Assembly: GCF_014207745.1 (NCBI RefSeq) | Contig: NZ_JACHJB010000002.1 | Location: 2,418,001-2,482,000, forward strand | Source: Nonomuraea muscovyensis | Lineage (GTDB): Bacteria; Actinomycetota; Actinomycetes; Streptosporangiales; Streptosporangiaceae | Length of the DNA: 64,000 nucleotides | Reading direction: 5' to 3' | Part shown: positions 51,487-59,363 of the stretch, in pieces | Position numbering within the stretch: the first letter of the stretch is position 1 | How the letters are laid out: each line of letters opens with the position of its first letter | The notes under the pieces: generated by a model | What the model was told of the DNA's origin: nothing | Databases searched by the model: none | What the model saw: the letters and a program-made list of their open reading frames with translations, nothing else | Position numbers and translations under genes: made by a program

Positions 51487-53122
51487 CTCGCTCAACGCCA
51501 CGCGCCGGGCCCGCGAGCTGCGCCGGGCCGCCGAGGAGCGCGTCGACGTGCTCGTGGTGGGCCTGGGCGTCACGGGCGCGGGCGCCGCGCTCGACGCCGC
51601 CTCGCGCGGGCTGAGCGTGACCGCGATCGACGCGCACGACCTGGCGTTCGGCACGTCGAGGTGGAGCTCCAAGCTGGTGCACGGCGGCCTGCGCTACCTG
51701 GCCAGGGGCCAGGTCGGCGTCGCCCACGAGAGCGCGGTCGAGCGCGGCGTCCTGCTGCGTCACACCGCGCCGCACCTGGTGAAGGCGCACCCCTACCTGC
51801 TGCCGCTCACGCCGGGCGTCTCCCGCGGCCAGGAGGCGCTGGTGATGGCCGGCTACCGCATCGGCGACGGCCTGCGCGCCGCCGCCCGCACGCCGCGCCA
51901 CCTGCTGCCCGGCCCGGCGCGGCTCGACACCGCGCGGGCGCGCCGCCTGGCGCCCTTCCTGGAGCCGGACGGCCTGCGCGGCGGCCTGCTGTCATGGGAC
52001 GGGCGCCTGCTGGACGACGCCCGCCTGGTCGTGGCCGTCGCCCGGACGGCCGCCGCGCACGGGGCGAAGATCCTGACCCGCTGCCGGGCCCTGGAGCTGA
52101 CCGGCCACGGCGCCCGGGTCCGCGACGAGCTGACCGGCGAGGAGTTCGGCGTCCGGGCCAGGGTCGTCGTCAACGCGACCGGCGTGTGGGCCGGCGGCCT
52201 CGACCCGCGCGTGCGGCTGCGCCCCTCCCGCGGCACCCACCTGGTGCTCCGGCCGGGCACCGTGCCGGGGCTCACCGCCGGGCTGCACCTTCCCGTGCCC
52301 GGCGAGCGCAACCGGTTCGCGCTGCTGCTGCCCCAGCCCGACGGCCGCGCGTACGTGGGACTCACCGACGAACCCCTTGACGGGCCCGTGCCCGACGTCC
52401 CCCAGGTGCCCGAGGAGGACGTCAGAGCGCTCCTGGACGTCCTCAACGGGGTGCTCGGCACGCCGGTGGGCCGGGAGGCGGTGGCGGGGGCCTACGCGGG
52501 CCTCAGGCCGCTGCTTGCCGCCGACGGCCGCGACGCCCGCGGCGCGACCGGCCGTGCGCCGGGCCGCACGGCCGACCTGTCGCGCCGGCACGCCGTCCTG
52601 TCCGGCGACGGTCTCGTCACGGTCGTCGGCGGCAAGCTGACCACCTACCGCCGCATGGCCCAGGACGCGGTGGACCGGGCGGTCGCGGAGGCGGGGCTCG
52701 CGGCGGGTCCCTGCCGTACGGCCCGGCTCCCGCTCGTCGGCGCGCCCGGCGCCGAGCGCGCGCGGCACGCGGCCGGGCGAGGCAGGTGGGCGGATCTGGG
52801 GGCGGATCTGCGTGCGGGCAGGTGGGCGGAGGTGTGGACGGGGCTCCGCACGGGAGGCCGCGGGAGGCGGCGGGCCGAGGGCGAGGGCGTCCCGGCGCGG
52901 CTCGCCGAGCGCTACGGCTGCGAGGCCGCGGCCGTCCACGACCTCGTCCGGGCCTACCCGGAGGAGGTGGGCCTCGGCCTCACCAAGGGCGAGCTGCTCT
53001 GGTCCGTCCTGCACGAGGGCGCGCTGGACGAGAGCGACCTGCTCGACCGGCGCACGAGGATCGGCCTCGTCCCCGAGGACCGCGAGGGTGCCCTGCGCGC
53101 CGCCCGTGACACGCTGGGCTGA
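51461..53122 (+). CDS. glpD: Glycerol-3-phosphate dehydrogenase
   Basis: 553 residues, membrane-associated flavoenzyme oxidising glycerol-3-phosphate to dihydroxyacetone phosphate. The FAD fold is VDVLVVGLGVTGAGAALDAASRG, and SSKLVHGGLRYL is the family substrate/FAD motif; the C-terminal DAO_C domain (LVRAYPEEVGLGL) is present. The TTG start at 51461 has GGAGGG 6 bases upstream and overlaps tetR. Before the C-terminal domain is an extra Arg/Gly-rich stretch (ADLGADLRAGRWAEVWTGLR) with internal repetition, not expected in the family. Confidence 0.93.
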   Translation: MDSPIDPASSLNATRRARELRRAAEERVDVLVVGLGVTGAGAALDAASRGLSVTAIDAHDLAFGTSRWSSKLVHGGLRYLARGQVGVAHESAVERGVLLRHTAPHLVKAHPYLLPLTPGVSRGQEALVMAGYRIGDGLRAAARTPRHLLPGPARLDTARARRLAPFLEPDGLRGGLLSWDGRLLDDARLVVAVARTAAAHGAKILTRCRALELTGHGARVRDELTGEEFGVRARVVVNATGVWAGGLDPRVRLRPSRGTHLVLRPGTVPGLTAGLHLPVPGERNRFALLLPQPDGRAYVGLTDEPLDGPVPDVPQVPEEDVRALLDVLNGVLGTPVGREAVAGAYAGLRPLLAADGRDARGATGRAPGRTADLSRRHAVLSGDGLVTVVGGKLTTYRRMAQDAVDRAVAEAGLAAGPCRTARLPLVGAPGAERARHAAGRGRWADLGADLRAGRWAEVWTGLRTGGRGRRRAEGEGVPARLAERYGCEAAAVHDLVRAYPEEVGLGLTKGELLWSVLHEGALDESDLLDRRTRIGLVPEDREGALRAARDTLG

Positions 53123-53148
53123 ACCGCCACATCTCAACCCCCAAACCG

Positions 53149-53167
53149 TTAGGTTAGTCTTACCTAA
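53149..53167 (+). promoter_or_regulatory. IdeR/DmdR-type iron box
   Basis: TTAGGTTAGTCTTACCTAA is a 19-bp imperfect palindrome agreeing with the actinobacterial iron box TTAGGTTAGGCTAACCTAA at all but three positions. It ends 18 bp upstream of the next gene, so that gene should be repressed by iron-bound IdeR/DmdR. Confidence 0.85.
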
Positions 53168-53185
53168 TCTCGCGAAGGGGGAGCG

Positions 53186-54100
53186 TTGGCCAGGAGTTGC
53201 GGACATCCGGACGGCTGCCATACCGGCGCCGTGCCCACGCTGGCCAGTGCCACCGTGGGGGCCCGGTTGTGGCTGCTGGTGGAGTACGCGGGCCCGTGGC
53301 CGTCCCATCTGGAGAGTTTCGACCTCCCCGAGGACGTTTCCGAGCTTGTCCGGCGGGCCCTGGACCGCGGCGTCCGACCCCAGCTCATCCGCCGCCCCGG
53401 ACGTCGGGCCCGCCAGCGGGAGCAGGGGATGCGTGTGCTAGTCGCCCACGGCGAGGGCCCCGCCCCGTGGCTGGCCTCGGGCTTCGTCGCAGGTCCGGAC
53501 GATCTTGACCTGGACGCGCTGGTGGCGGGAGTGGTCCCGGAGTCCTGCATACTTGAAGACGAGCCGGTATTTCTGGTCTGCACGCACGCCAAGCGCAATG
53601 CGTGTTGTGCCCGCATTGGACTACCCCTCGCCCGGACCCTGGCGGAAAACCTGCCCGGCCGGGTATGGGAAACGTCACACGTTGGTGGCGATCGGTACGC
53701 CGCCAACCTCGTGTGCTTGCCACACGGAATTTTCTACGGCAGCATGTCTCAGGCTGCTGCGATCGCAGCGGCGAACGCGTACCGGTCGGGCGAGGTCATC
53801 CTCGACCGTTTCCGGGGACGCGCAGGCATCCCTGAGCCATTGCAAGCCGTCGAGCACTTCGCCCGAGCCCATACGGGAGAGTGTTCCGTCGGCGCAGTGG
53901 CCGTGGAATCCTCCAGGTCGGACGGGGACGTCACCGAAGCCATCGTGCGCTGCGGCGACACCCGGCTGCAGGTTGTGGTTGAGCCATCGGCGTTCCGAGC
54001 GCCGTGTGGCACGGCTTGCGCCGAGACGATCACTACCTACCGGCTGGTTTCGCTGGACAGGCTCACGCCTGTGCGGTATGCCACGCCGGCACTCACCTGA
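53186..54100 (+). CDS. Sucrase/ferredoxin-like (thioredoxin-fold) protein, iron regulated
   Basis: 304 residues of the Suc_Fer-like family. The conserved core is VCTHAKRNACCARIG, then ETSHVGGDRYAANLVCLPHG; C132, C140/C141, C177 and His165/His180 are candidate ligands of a thioredoxin-like [2Fe-2S] cluster. The TTG start has GGGGGAG upstream. With an iron box directly ahead it is likely made under iron starvation, perhaps for siderophore iron reduction. GC content drops compared with neighbours in its second half. Confidence 0.85.
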   Translation: MARSCGHPDGCHTGAVPTLASATVGARLWLLVEYAGPWPSHLESFDLPEDVSELVRRALDRGVRPQLIRRPGRRARQREQGMRVLVAHGEGPAPWLASGFVAGPDDLDLDALVAGVVPESCILEDEPVFLVCTHAKRNACCARIGLPLARTLAENLPGRVWETSHVGGDRYAANLVCLPHGIFYGSMSQAAAIAAANAYRSGEVILDRFRGRAGIPEPLQAVEHFARAHTGECSVGAVAVESSRSDGDVTEAIVRCGDTRLQVVVEPSAFRAPCGTACAETITTYRLVSLDRLTPVRYATPALT

Positions 54101-54201
54101 CCAAGGGAACATCACGGCCCCGCCTTGCGTTGGAACAGTGACGCCTAAAGCGTCCAATGCGGCCCAATTACCGAAATACCTCTCACGAAGGTGGTTTTCT
54201 C

Positions 54202-54513
54202 ATGTCTCAGGTACGTCGGCAGCTCGCCCGCCCGCGCCCCAGCTGGGGTTGGCAGGATGATGCCGCGTGCCGGGGTGAGGACCTCGTGCTCTTCTTCGGC
54301 CCCGACGGGGAGCGGCAGCCCGAGCGTGACGTACGCGAGCGCAAGGCCAAGGCCATCTGCGCCCAGTGCCCCGTCCGCACCGAGTGCCTTGACTACGCGC
54401 TGTCCCGTCCGGAGAAGTACGGCACGTGGGGTGGCCTGAACGAGGACGAGCGCGCCTCCGAGCGTCGCCGTCGCATGCGCCGCGCCGCCAGCGCCGGCAT
54501 CTCCGCCGCCTGA
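54202..54513 (+). CDS. WhiB-like (Wbl) iron-sulphur regulator
   Basis: 103 residues with the four [4Fe-4S] cysteines C23, C53, C56 and C62 (CAQCPVRTEC), the GTWGG turn (74-78) and a basic DNA-binding tail RRRRMRRA. Start at ATG 54202 with GAAGGTGG about 8 bases upstream. Wbl proteins act with sigma factors in development, redox or antibiotic response. The subclass is not clear from sequence. Followed by a perfect terminator. Confidence 0.94.
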   Translation: MSQVRRQLARPRPSWGWQDDAACRGEDLVLFFGPDGERQPERDVRERKAKAICAQCPVRTECLDYALSRPEKYGTWGGLNEDERASERRRRMRRAASAGISAA

Positions 54514-54647
54514 CACCCGGCAGACCGAGCACCGCGTGATCCCGTAGTTGTCCCGATGAACCGAGTCCTGGCCAGCCACGTCCAGTCCTCGGCGAACCCG
54601 GTCGGGACAACCGCCTGATCAGGCGACACTCAACCCCCGAGCACGCG

Positions 54648-54681
54648 AAGAGCCCGGCGTCACCCTCGACGCCGGGCTCTT
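54648..54681. terminator. Intrinsic terminator between wbl and DUF397 genes
   Basis: Perfect 14-bp arms AAGAGCCCGGCGTC/GACGCCGGGCTCTT with a 6-base loop, ending in TTG. Serves both convergent genes. Confidence 0.85.
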
Positions 54682-54708
54682 GTACGTCCGTCCCCCTCCG
54701 GTCCTCTG

Positions 54709-54942
54709 TCAGACGATCAGGTCGTCGAACTCCCCGTCCTTCGCCCCGAGGACGAACGCGGTGATCTCGGCCCGCGTGTAGACGAGTGCCGGGTCGTCCG
54801 GGAAGCGGGAGTTGCGCATCGCGATCTCCCCCGTGGGCAGGGTCGCCACCTCGACGCAGTTGCCGTTGGGGTTGCTCCGCCTGCTCTTGCGCCAGACGAC
54901 GGGGAGGTGACCTGCGGGCGTTCCGTTGCGGAACTCATGCAT
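54709..54942 (-). CDS. DUF397 protein
   Basis: 77 residues matching DUF397: VWRKSRRSNPNGNCVEVA, then AMRNSRFPDDPALVYTRAEITAFVLGAKDGEFDD landmarks (RNSR-x-P, W/F-x2-FL-x-G-KDGEFD). Such proteins pair with XRE/DUF5753 regulators in the WhiJ system of Streptomyces, often as antagonists. Here the XRE gene is upstream on the same strand, 114 bp away, and both promoters share TGCACGTGCA. Confidence 0.93.
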   Translation of the reverse strand: MHEFRNGTPAGHLPVVWRKSRRSNPNGNCVEVATLPTGEIAMRNSRFPDDPALVYTRAEITAFVLGAKDGEFDDLIV

Positions 54943-54965
54943 GGAAGAAGCTCCTCGGCTTACAA

Positions 54966-54977
54966 ATGCACGTGCAT
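54966..54977. promoter_or_regulatory. Palindrome upstream of the DUF397 gene
   Basis: ATGCACGTGCAT, 24 bp upstream of the DUF397 start. Its core TGCACGTGCA recurs in the promoter of the XRE gene. Confidence 0.6.
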
Positions 54978-55056
54978 CCGTGCTTTGCGACGTGAGGATA
55001 CGACGTCTCGGAGCTGGCCATATGCCACATGACGAAAAATGCGGGTATGGGGTGAA

Positions 55057-55947
55057 TCACAGTGAGGGGAGCAGCCGCTCCAGGTACCTCCTGGTGTCGG
55101 CCGGCGACTCGGCCTGGATGCTCAGCCGGTCCATCACCTGCATGTAGTGCTCCGACTCGGCCGGCTTGTCGAGGTAGAGGGCGCTGGTGAGCTGCTCCAT
55201 GTACACCACGTCGGGCAGTTCGCGCTCGGGGAAGCGCAGGATGCTGAACGCCCCGCCCGCCGCCGCGTGCCCGCCCCGGTCGAACGGCATGAGCTGCACG
55301 GTGACGTTACGCTGCGCCGTCATCTCCAGCAGGTGCTCGATCTGGGCGCGCATCACCTCGGGGCCGCCGGGGCTGCGCCGGACGACGGCCTCGTCGATCA
55401 CCGCCCACAGGGTGAGCGCGTGCTCGCCGGCCAGCCGGCGCTGCCGCGTGGTGCGCAGCGTCACCCGGCGGTCGATCTCCTCCTCCGGCGTGCGCTCGTG
55501 GGCCAGCCTGATCACCGCCCTGGCGTAGCGGGGCTCCTGGAGCAGGCCGGGCACGAACTGGTTCTCGTAGGTACGGATGACCGAGGCCGCGCCCTCCAGC
55601 CCGATGTACACCTCGAACCAGCCGGGCAGCAGGTCGCCGTACTTGTGCCACCAGCCGGGGGCGTTGGCCTGCCGGGCCAGCCCGATCAGCGGAGCCCGCT
55701 CGGCCTCGTCGATGACGCCGTACAGGGTCAGCAGGTCGGCCACGTCGCGTTCCTTGAAGCTGACCTGGCCGAGCTCCAACCGGCTGATCTTGGCATGGGA
55801 CGCGCGAATCGCGTACCCGGCGTCCTCTCGCGAGATACCCTTCTCCGTGCGGAGCCTGCGCAGCTGGGTGCCCAGCAGGATGCGCAGGACCGTGGGACTC
55901 CCCTGCGAATAGCCGAGGATGTTCCCCTCCGCACTCTGTGCGCTCAC
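55057..55947 (-). CDS. XRE-family regulator with DUF5753 domain (WhiJ-like)
   Basis: 296 residues: N-terminal Cro/C1-type HTH (LGTQLRRLRTEKGISREDAGYAIRASHAKISRLELG) and a C-terminal DUF5753 (ANAPGWWHKYGDLLPGWFEVYIGLEGAA, then YENQFVPGLLQEPRYARAV). GTG at 55947 follows GGGAGA; ATG at 55965 would lie within the palindrome. Genes of this class control development or antibiotic production with DUF397 and HATPase partners. It is adjacent to both here. The palindromes 16-46 bp upstream suggest autoregulation. Confidence 0.92.
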   Translation of the reverse strand: MSAQSAEGNILGYSQGSPTVLRILLGTQLRRLRTEKGISREDAGYAIRASHAKISRLELGQVSFKERDVADLLTLYGVIDEAERAPLIGLARQANAPGWWHKYGDLLPGWFEVYIGLEGAASVIRTYENQFVPGLLQEPRYARAVIRLAHERTPEEEIDRRVTLRTTRQRRLAGEHALTLWAVIDEAVVRRSPGGPEVMRAQIEHLLEMTAQRNVTVQLMPFDRGGHAAAGGAFSILRFPERELPDVVYMEQLTSALYLDKPAESEHYMQVMDRLSIQAESPADTRRYLERLLPSL

Positions 55948-55962
55948 CACTGTCTCCCAGAT

Positions 55963-55993
55963 CATCTGCACGTGCAGATGCGATTTGCATCTG
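55963..55993. promoter_or_regulatory. Overlapping palindromes between the XRE and HATPase genes
   Basis: Perfect 18-bp palindrome CATCTGCACGTGCAGATG (55963-55980), overlapped by CAGATGC-N5-GCATCTG (55975-55993). The first shares the core TGCACGTGCA with the DUF397 promoter. Confidence 0.7.
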
Positions 55994-56078
55994 TAAACGA
56001 CGAAAAGTCTTGCATTGGTTAGCGCATCCCGTAAAGATGTGTCTGGATCACCTAAGACCGCGCTTCGGGGGCCTTTGC

Positions 56079-56552
56079 ATGACGACTTTCGACGCCCGGC
56101 CGCAAGCCCCCTCTGGTGCCCGGCCGCCAGGATGGCTGTCCGCCATTCTGCTGGACGGGCGACACGCTTCGTGCGACGCGATCTTCCCGTCGGCCGAGTT
56201 AGGACTGATGGAGCCCGCGTGTGTGGCGTCGGCCAGGCGGTTCGTCGACCGCACACTGACCGGGTGGGGAGCCGACCGGGTGGCCTTCGAGGCGCAGCTC
56301 GTGGTCTCCGAGCTGGTGACCAACGCGATGCGACACGGCGGCGGCGTGGTCCAGCTCCGCCTGCTCGGACACGGACCCGAGCTGGCCTGCGTGGTGACCG
56401 ACCACAGCCGGGTGCCCCCGATCGCCGCCTCCCCCGACATCTTCGCCGAGTTCGGCCGCGGGCTGCGGCTGGTCGAGGCCCTGTCCACGAACTGGGGCTG
56501 GATCATCGCCGGCACCCGCGACAAGCTCGTCTGGGCCGTGCTGGCGGCCTAG
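56079..56552 (+). CDS. HATPase_c_2 ATP-binding protein (RsbW-like anti-sigma type)
   Basis: 157 residues. The GHKL ATPase has an N-box ELVTNAMRHGGG and G-box GRGLRLVEALS, with an N-terminal ~50-residue extension (PPGWLSAILLDGRHASCDA). Such single-domain proteins are anti-sigma-factor-like kinases common in Streptomyces, often divergent from XRE/DUF397 genes as here. ATG at 56079. No antagonist gene is adjacent. Confidence 0.88.
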   Translation: MTTFDARPQAPSGARPPGWLSAILLDGRHASCDAIFPSAELGLMEPACVASARRFVDRTLTGWGADRVAFEAQLVVSELVTNAMRHGGGVVQLRLLGHGPELACVVTDHSRVPPIAASPDIFAEFGRGLRLVEALSTNWGWIIAGTRDKLVWAVLAA

Positions 56553-56630
56553 GCAGCCGGCGCCGGCGTGCCGGGCCCTCGACCGGCCACCGGTCCTGAT
56601 ACGGATGACGGTCCCAGGTCCGCGCGGGCT

Positions 56631-57257
56631 TCACGCCTCGGCCAGCAGGCTCAGCACGTCGGCGTCGGTCAACTGCTCGAAGCGCTCGTACCACTGCCCT
56701 ACCGCGCGGAAGTCGGCGGGCACAATCAGGACCACCACCTCGTCGGCCTCCTCCCGCATGGCCTCGACGGTCTCCCGCGCCCCGACGGGCACCGCCAGCG
56801 TCAGCCGGCCCGGCCCGCGCGCCCGGACGGCTCTGAGCGCGGCCCGCGCCGTGCCGCCGGTGGCCAGCCCGTCGTCCACCACGATCACCTCGCGTCCGGC
56901 CAGGTCGGGCAGCGGGCGCTCGCCCCGGTACACCTCGACCCGGCGGGCCAGCTCCCGCCGTTCCTCCGCCACCACGCCCGCCACCGACTCGGACGTCATG
57001 CCCAGCCTGCGCAGCAGGCCCAGGTCGAGCACCGGCTCACCACCCTCGGCTATCGCGCCGACGCCCAGCTCGGGGGACGGCGGATAGCCGATCTTGCGGG
57101 TGACGAGCACGTCGAGGACGCCGCCCAGCCTCCGGGCGACCGGCAGCGCCACCGCCACACCGCCGCGCGGCAGGGCCAGCACCACCGGGTCGCTGATGTG
57201 CCGGAGCCGCTCGGCCAGCAGGGCCCCGGCTTCGGCGCGGTCGGCGAACACGTCCAT
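56631..57257 (-). CDS. Phosphoribosyltransferase-family protein
   Basis: 208 residues. The PRPP loop is VIVVDDGLATGGTARAALRA and the N-terminal PRGG motif is VLALPRGGVAVALPVARRL. Proteins of this type are found across actinobacteria, frequently near stress genes, and substrate is usually unknown. ATG start at 57257. Transcribed apart from rsgA, with a 127-bp gap. Confidence 0.9.
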   Translation of the reverse strand: MDVFADRAEAGALLAERLRHISDPVVLALPRGGVAVALPVARRLGGVLDVLVTRKIGYPPSPELGVGAIAEGGEPVLDLGLLRRLGMTSESVAGVVAEERRELARRVEVYRGERPLPDLAGREVIVVDDGLATGGTARAALRAVRARGPGRLTLAVPVGARETVEAMREEADEVVVLIVPADFRAVGQWYERFEQLTDADVLSLLAEA

Positions 57258-57384
57258 GTCCTGGTCCTACCCGCCCCGCGCCCCTCCTCGCCACCACGGG
57301 CGTGGCAGCCGCGCGAACCCCGGCACGACCGCCCCCGCCGATGCGAGAGCGGTCGTCGGACGACCGCTCCCACACCCGGCGCGG

Positions 57385-58512
57385 TCAGGGGCGGTTGCGG
57401 CCGGCGCGGCGCATCTCCTTGTGGATGATCTTCCACTTGTCGCGCTGCTCGGCGCGCAGCCGCGCGTCGGTGCGTGCGGCCATCCAGGCGGCCTCGCGCT
57501 GCAGCTTGCGCCAGCTCTGCAGCCGTCGCTCGGGCAACGTCCCGCTGTCGAGCGCCTCCAGCACCGCGCAGCCGGGCTCGCTCTCGTGCCCGCAGTCGTG
57601 GAAGCGGCACTGCGCGGCCAGTTCCTCAATGTCGGAGAAGACCAGGTCGACGCCCTGGTGCATCTCGTACAGGCCCACCCGGCGGATGCCGGGGGTGTCG
57701 ATGACGAGCCCGCCTCCCGGCAGCGGGATGAGCTCCCGGTGCACGGTGGTGTGACGACCCCGGCCGTCGGCGGCGCGCACCTGCTGCGTCTCCATCGCCT
57801 CGCCGCCCGCCAGCGCGTTGACCAGGGTGGACTTGCCGGCGCCGGAGGGGCCGAGCACGACGGCGGTGCGGGACCCGTCGAGGTAGCCGCGTACCAGCTC
57901 GACGCCGTCGCCGAGCAGCGACGAGACGGCGTGCACGTCGACGCCGGGCGCGGCGGCGCGCACGTCGGCGAGCAGGTCGTCCAGGCCGTCCTCGAAGAGG
58001 TCGGACTTGGTGATGAGCACGACGGGCGTGCCGCCCGACTCCCAGGCCAGCGCGACGAGCCGCTCGATGCGGCCCAGGTCGGCGAAGTCGGTGGAGTGCA
58101 TGGACGGCTCGGCCACGAAGACGACGTCGACGTTGGCCGCGAGCACCTGGCCCTGGCCGTCGCCCGACAGGCCGCCGCGCGAGTCGCGGCTGACGCCGCC
58201 CCGGACGAACGCGGTGGTCCGCGACAGCACGGCGTCGAGCTCGTAGCGGCCCTCGGGCAGCGCGGCCAGCGCGACCCAGTCGCCGACGCACGGCAACGCC
58301 ACCGGGTCGGCGGCGGCCGACCGGCGGATGTGGGCGGCGTAGCGGGCGTGGTGCTGGCCGTCGGCCGCGATCACCTCGGCGGAGCCGCGGTCGACGCGGG
58401 CGACCCGGGCGGGAACGGTGCCGGACGGCAGCTCGGCGGCGCGGGCGCCGGTCCAGCCGAGCAGGGAGAGATCGAAGGACGAAAGATCGGAAGACGAAAG
58501 GTCGGAAGACAA
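57385..58512 (-). CDS. rsgA: Ribosome small subunit-dependent GTPase A
   Basis: 375 residues, circularly permuted GTPase maturing the 30S subunit. Order of motifs: G4-like TKSD (168-171), G1 GPSGAGKS (221-228), G3 DTPG (272-275), then the zinc finger C302, C307, H309, C315. G4 normally reads NKxD; here Thr replaces Asn. The N-terminal SSDLS repeats (1-16) precede the family start LSLLGWTGARAAEL. The start is TTG at 58512. Divergent from the ECF sigma gene. Confidence 0.93.
   Translation of the reverse strand: MSSDLSSSDLSSFDLSLLGWTGARAAELPSGTVPARVARVDRGSAEVIAADGQHHARYAAHIRRSAAADPVALPCVGDWVALAALPEGRYELDAVLSRTTAFVRGGVSRDSRGGLSGDGQGQVLAANVDVVFVAEPSMHSTDFADLGRIERLVALAWESGGTPVVLITKSDLFEDGLDDLLADVRAAAPGVDVHAVSSLLGDGVELVRGYLDGSRTAVVLGPSGAGKSTLVNALAGGEAMETQQVRAADGRGRHTTVHRELIPLPGGGLVIDTPGIRRVGLYEMHQGVDLVFSDIEELAAQCRFHDCGHESEPGCAVLEALDSGTLPERRLQSWRKLQREAAWMAARTDARLRAEQRDKWKIIHKEMRRAGRNRP
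58465..58512 (-). repeat. 15-bp in-frame repeat at the rsgA N-terminus
   Basis: Three units of about TCTTCCGACCTTTCG encode SSDLS-SSDLS-SFDLS directly after the TTG start, before the conserved protein begins. Confidence 0.8.
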
Positions 58513-58766
58513 CGCGGTGAGTCCTCTGGTCGAGAAGGAAGACCGGGTGGCTCAGGCAGGCACCCGGAGGTGGACGGACGGCATGCTGAAGCAGACCCGC
58601 ATAGTCCCCACCTCCCCGCTTCTCGACGGACGCGCTCTTCGGCTCGTCGCGGAGACTCTACGCACACTTGCCTCCCGGCCGCAATCCCATTTTTCTGCGC
58701 GCCTGGTTGAACCCCGCCCGAGGCCCCGGCCGTACCCCCTGCCGACGCACTCGAGAAAGGGGAATG

Positions 58767-59363
58767 ATGCGCACCAGCACGTATCCCCCGCCCTCGCCCG
58801 AGGGAGCCGCTCCGATGGGAAAGCCACGACTGAGCCATTGGATCAGGCGCGTACGACCGGATGACGACCTCGTCGTCTCGGCGCTCTACCGGGAGTACCA
58901 CCGGCCGCTGCTGGCCTTCGTCGCCCGGCTGACCGGCGGCGACCGGCAGTGGGCGGAGGACGTCGTCCAGGAGACCATGATCCGCGCCTGGCGCAGCGCG
59001 GAGCGGCTGGACCCCGCCTCGGTCTCCCTGATGCCCTGGCTCGCCACCGTGGCCAGACGTATCGTGATCGATGACCGGCGGCGCAGGAACGCCCGCCCCC
59101 GGGAGTCGAGTGACGGGCCGCTGGAGAGCGTGCCCATGCCCGACGAGGTGGACGGAATGCTGCACCAGGTGGTCGTGACCGATGCGCTGAGGGCGCTGTC
59201 GCCGGCGCACCGCGAGATCCTCAACGAGACCATCCTGCGCGACCGGTCGGTCAACGACGCCGCGCGGGCCCTCGGGATCCCGGTCGGCACGGTCAAGTCG
59301 CGTGTCTACTACGCGGTGCGCGCCCTGCGCATCGCACTGGAGGAGAGAGGGGTGACGGCGTGA
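58767..59363 (+). CDS. RNA polymerase ECF sigma factor
   Basis: 198 residues. Sigma-2 (LYREYHRPLLAFVARLTGGDRQWAEDVVQETMIRAWR) and sigma-4 (ALRALSPAHREILNETILRDRSVNDAARALGIPVGTVKSRVYYAVRALR) are clear. ATG at 58767 places AAAGGGG 4 bases away; an ATG three bases earlier is equally in frame. The stop overlaps the anti-sigma start (GTGA). Resembles SigK/SigL-type sigmas with zinc anti-sigma partners. Confidence 0.94.
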   Translation: MRTSTYPPPSPEGAAPMGKPRLSHWIRRVRPDDDLVVSALYREYHRPLLAFVARLTGGDRQWAEDVVQETMIRAWRSAERLDPASVSLMPWLATVARRIVIDDRRRRNARPRESSDGPLESVPMPDEVDGMLHQVVVTDALRALSPAHREILNETILRDRSVNDAARALGIPVGTVKSRVYYAVRALRIALEERGVTA

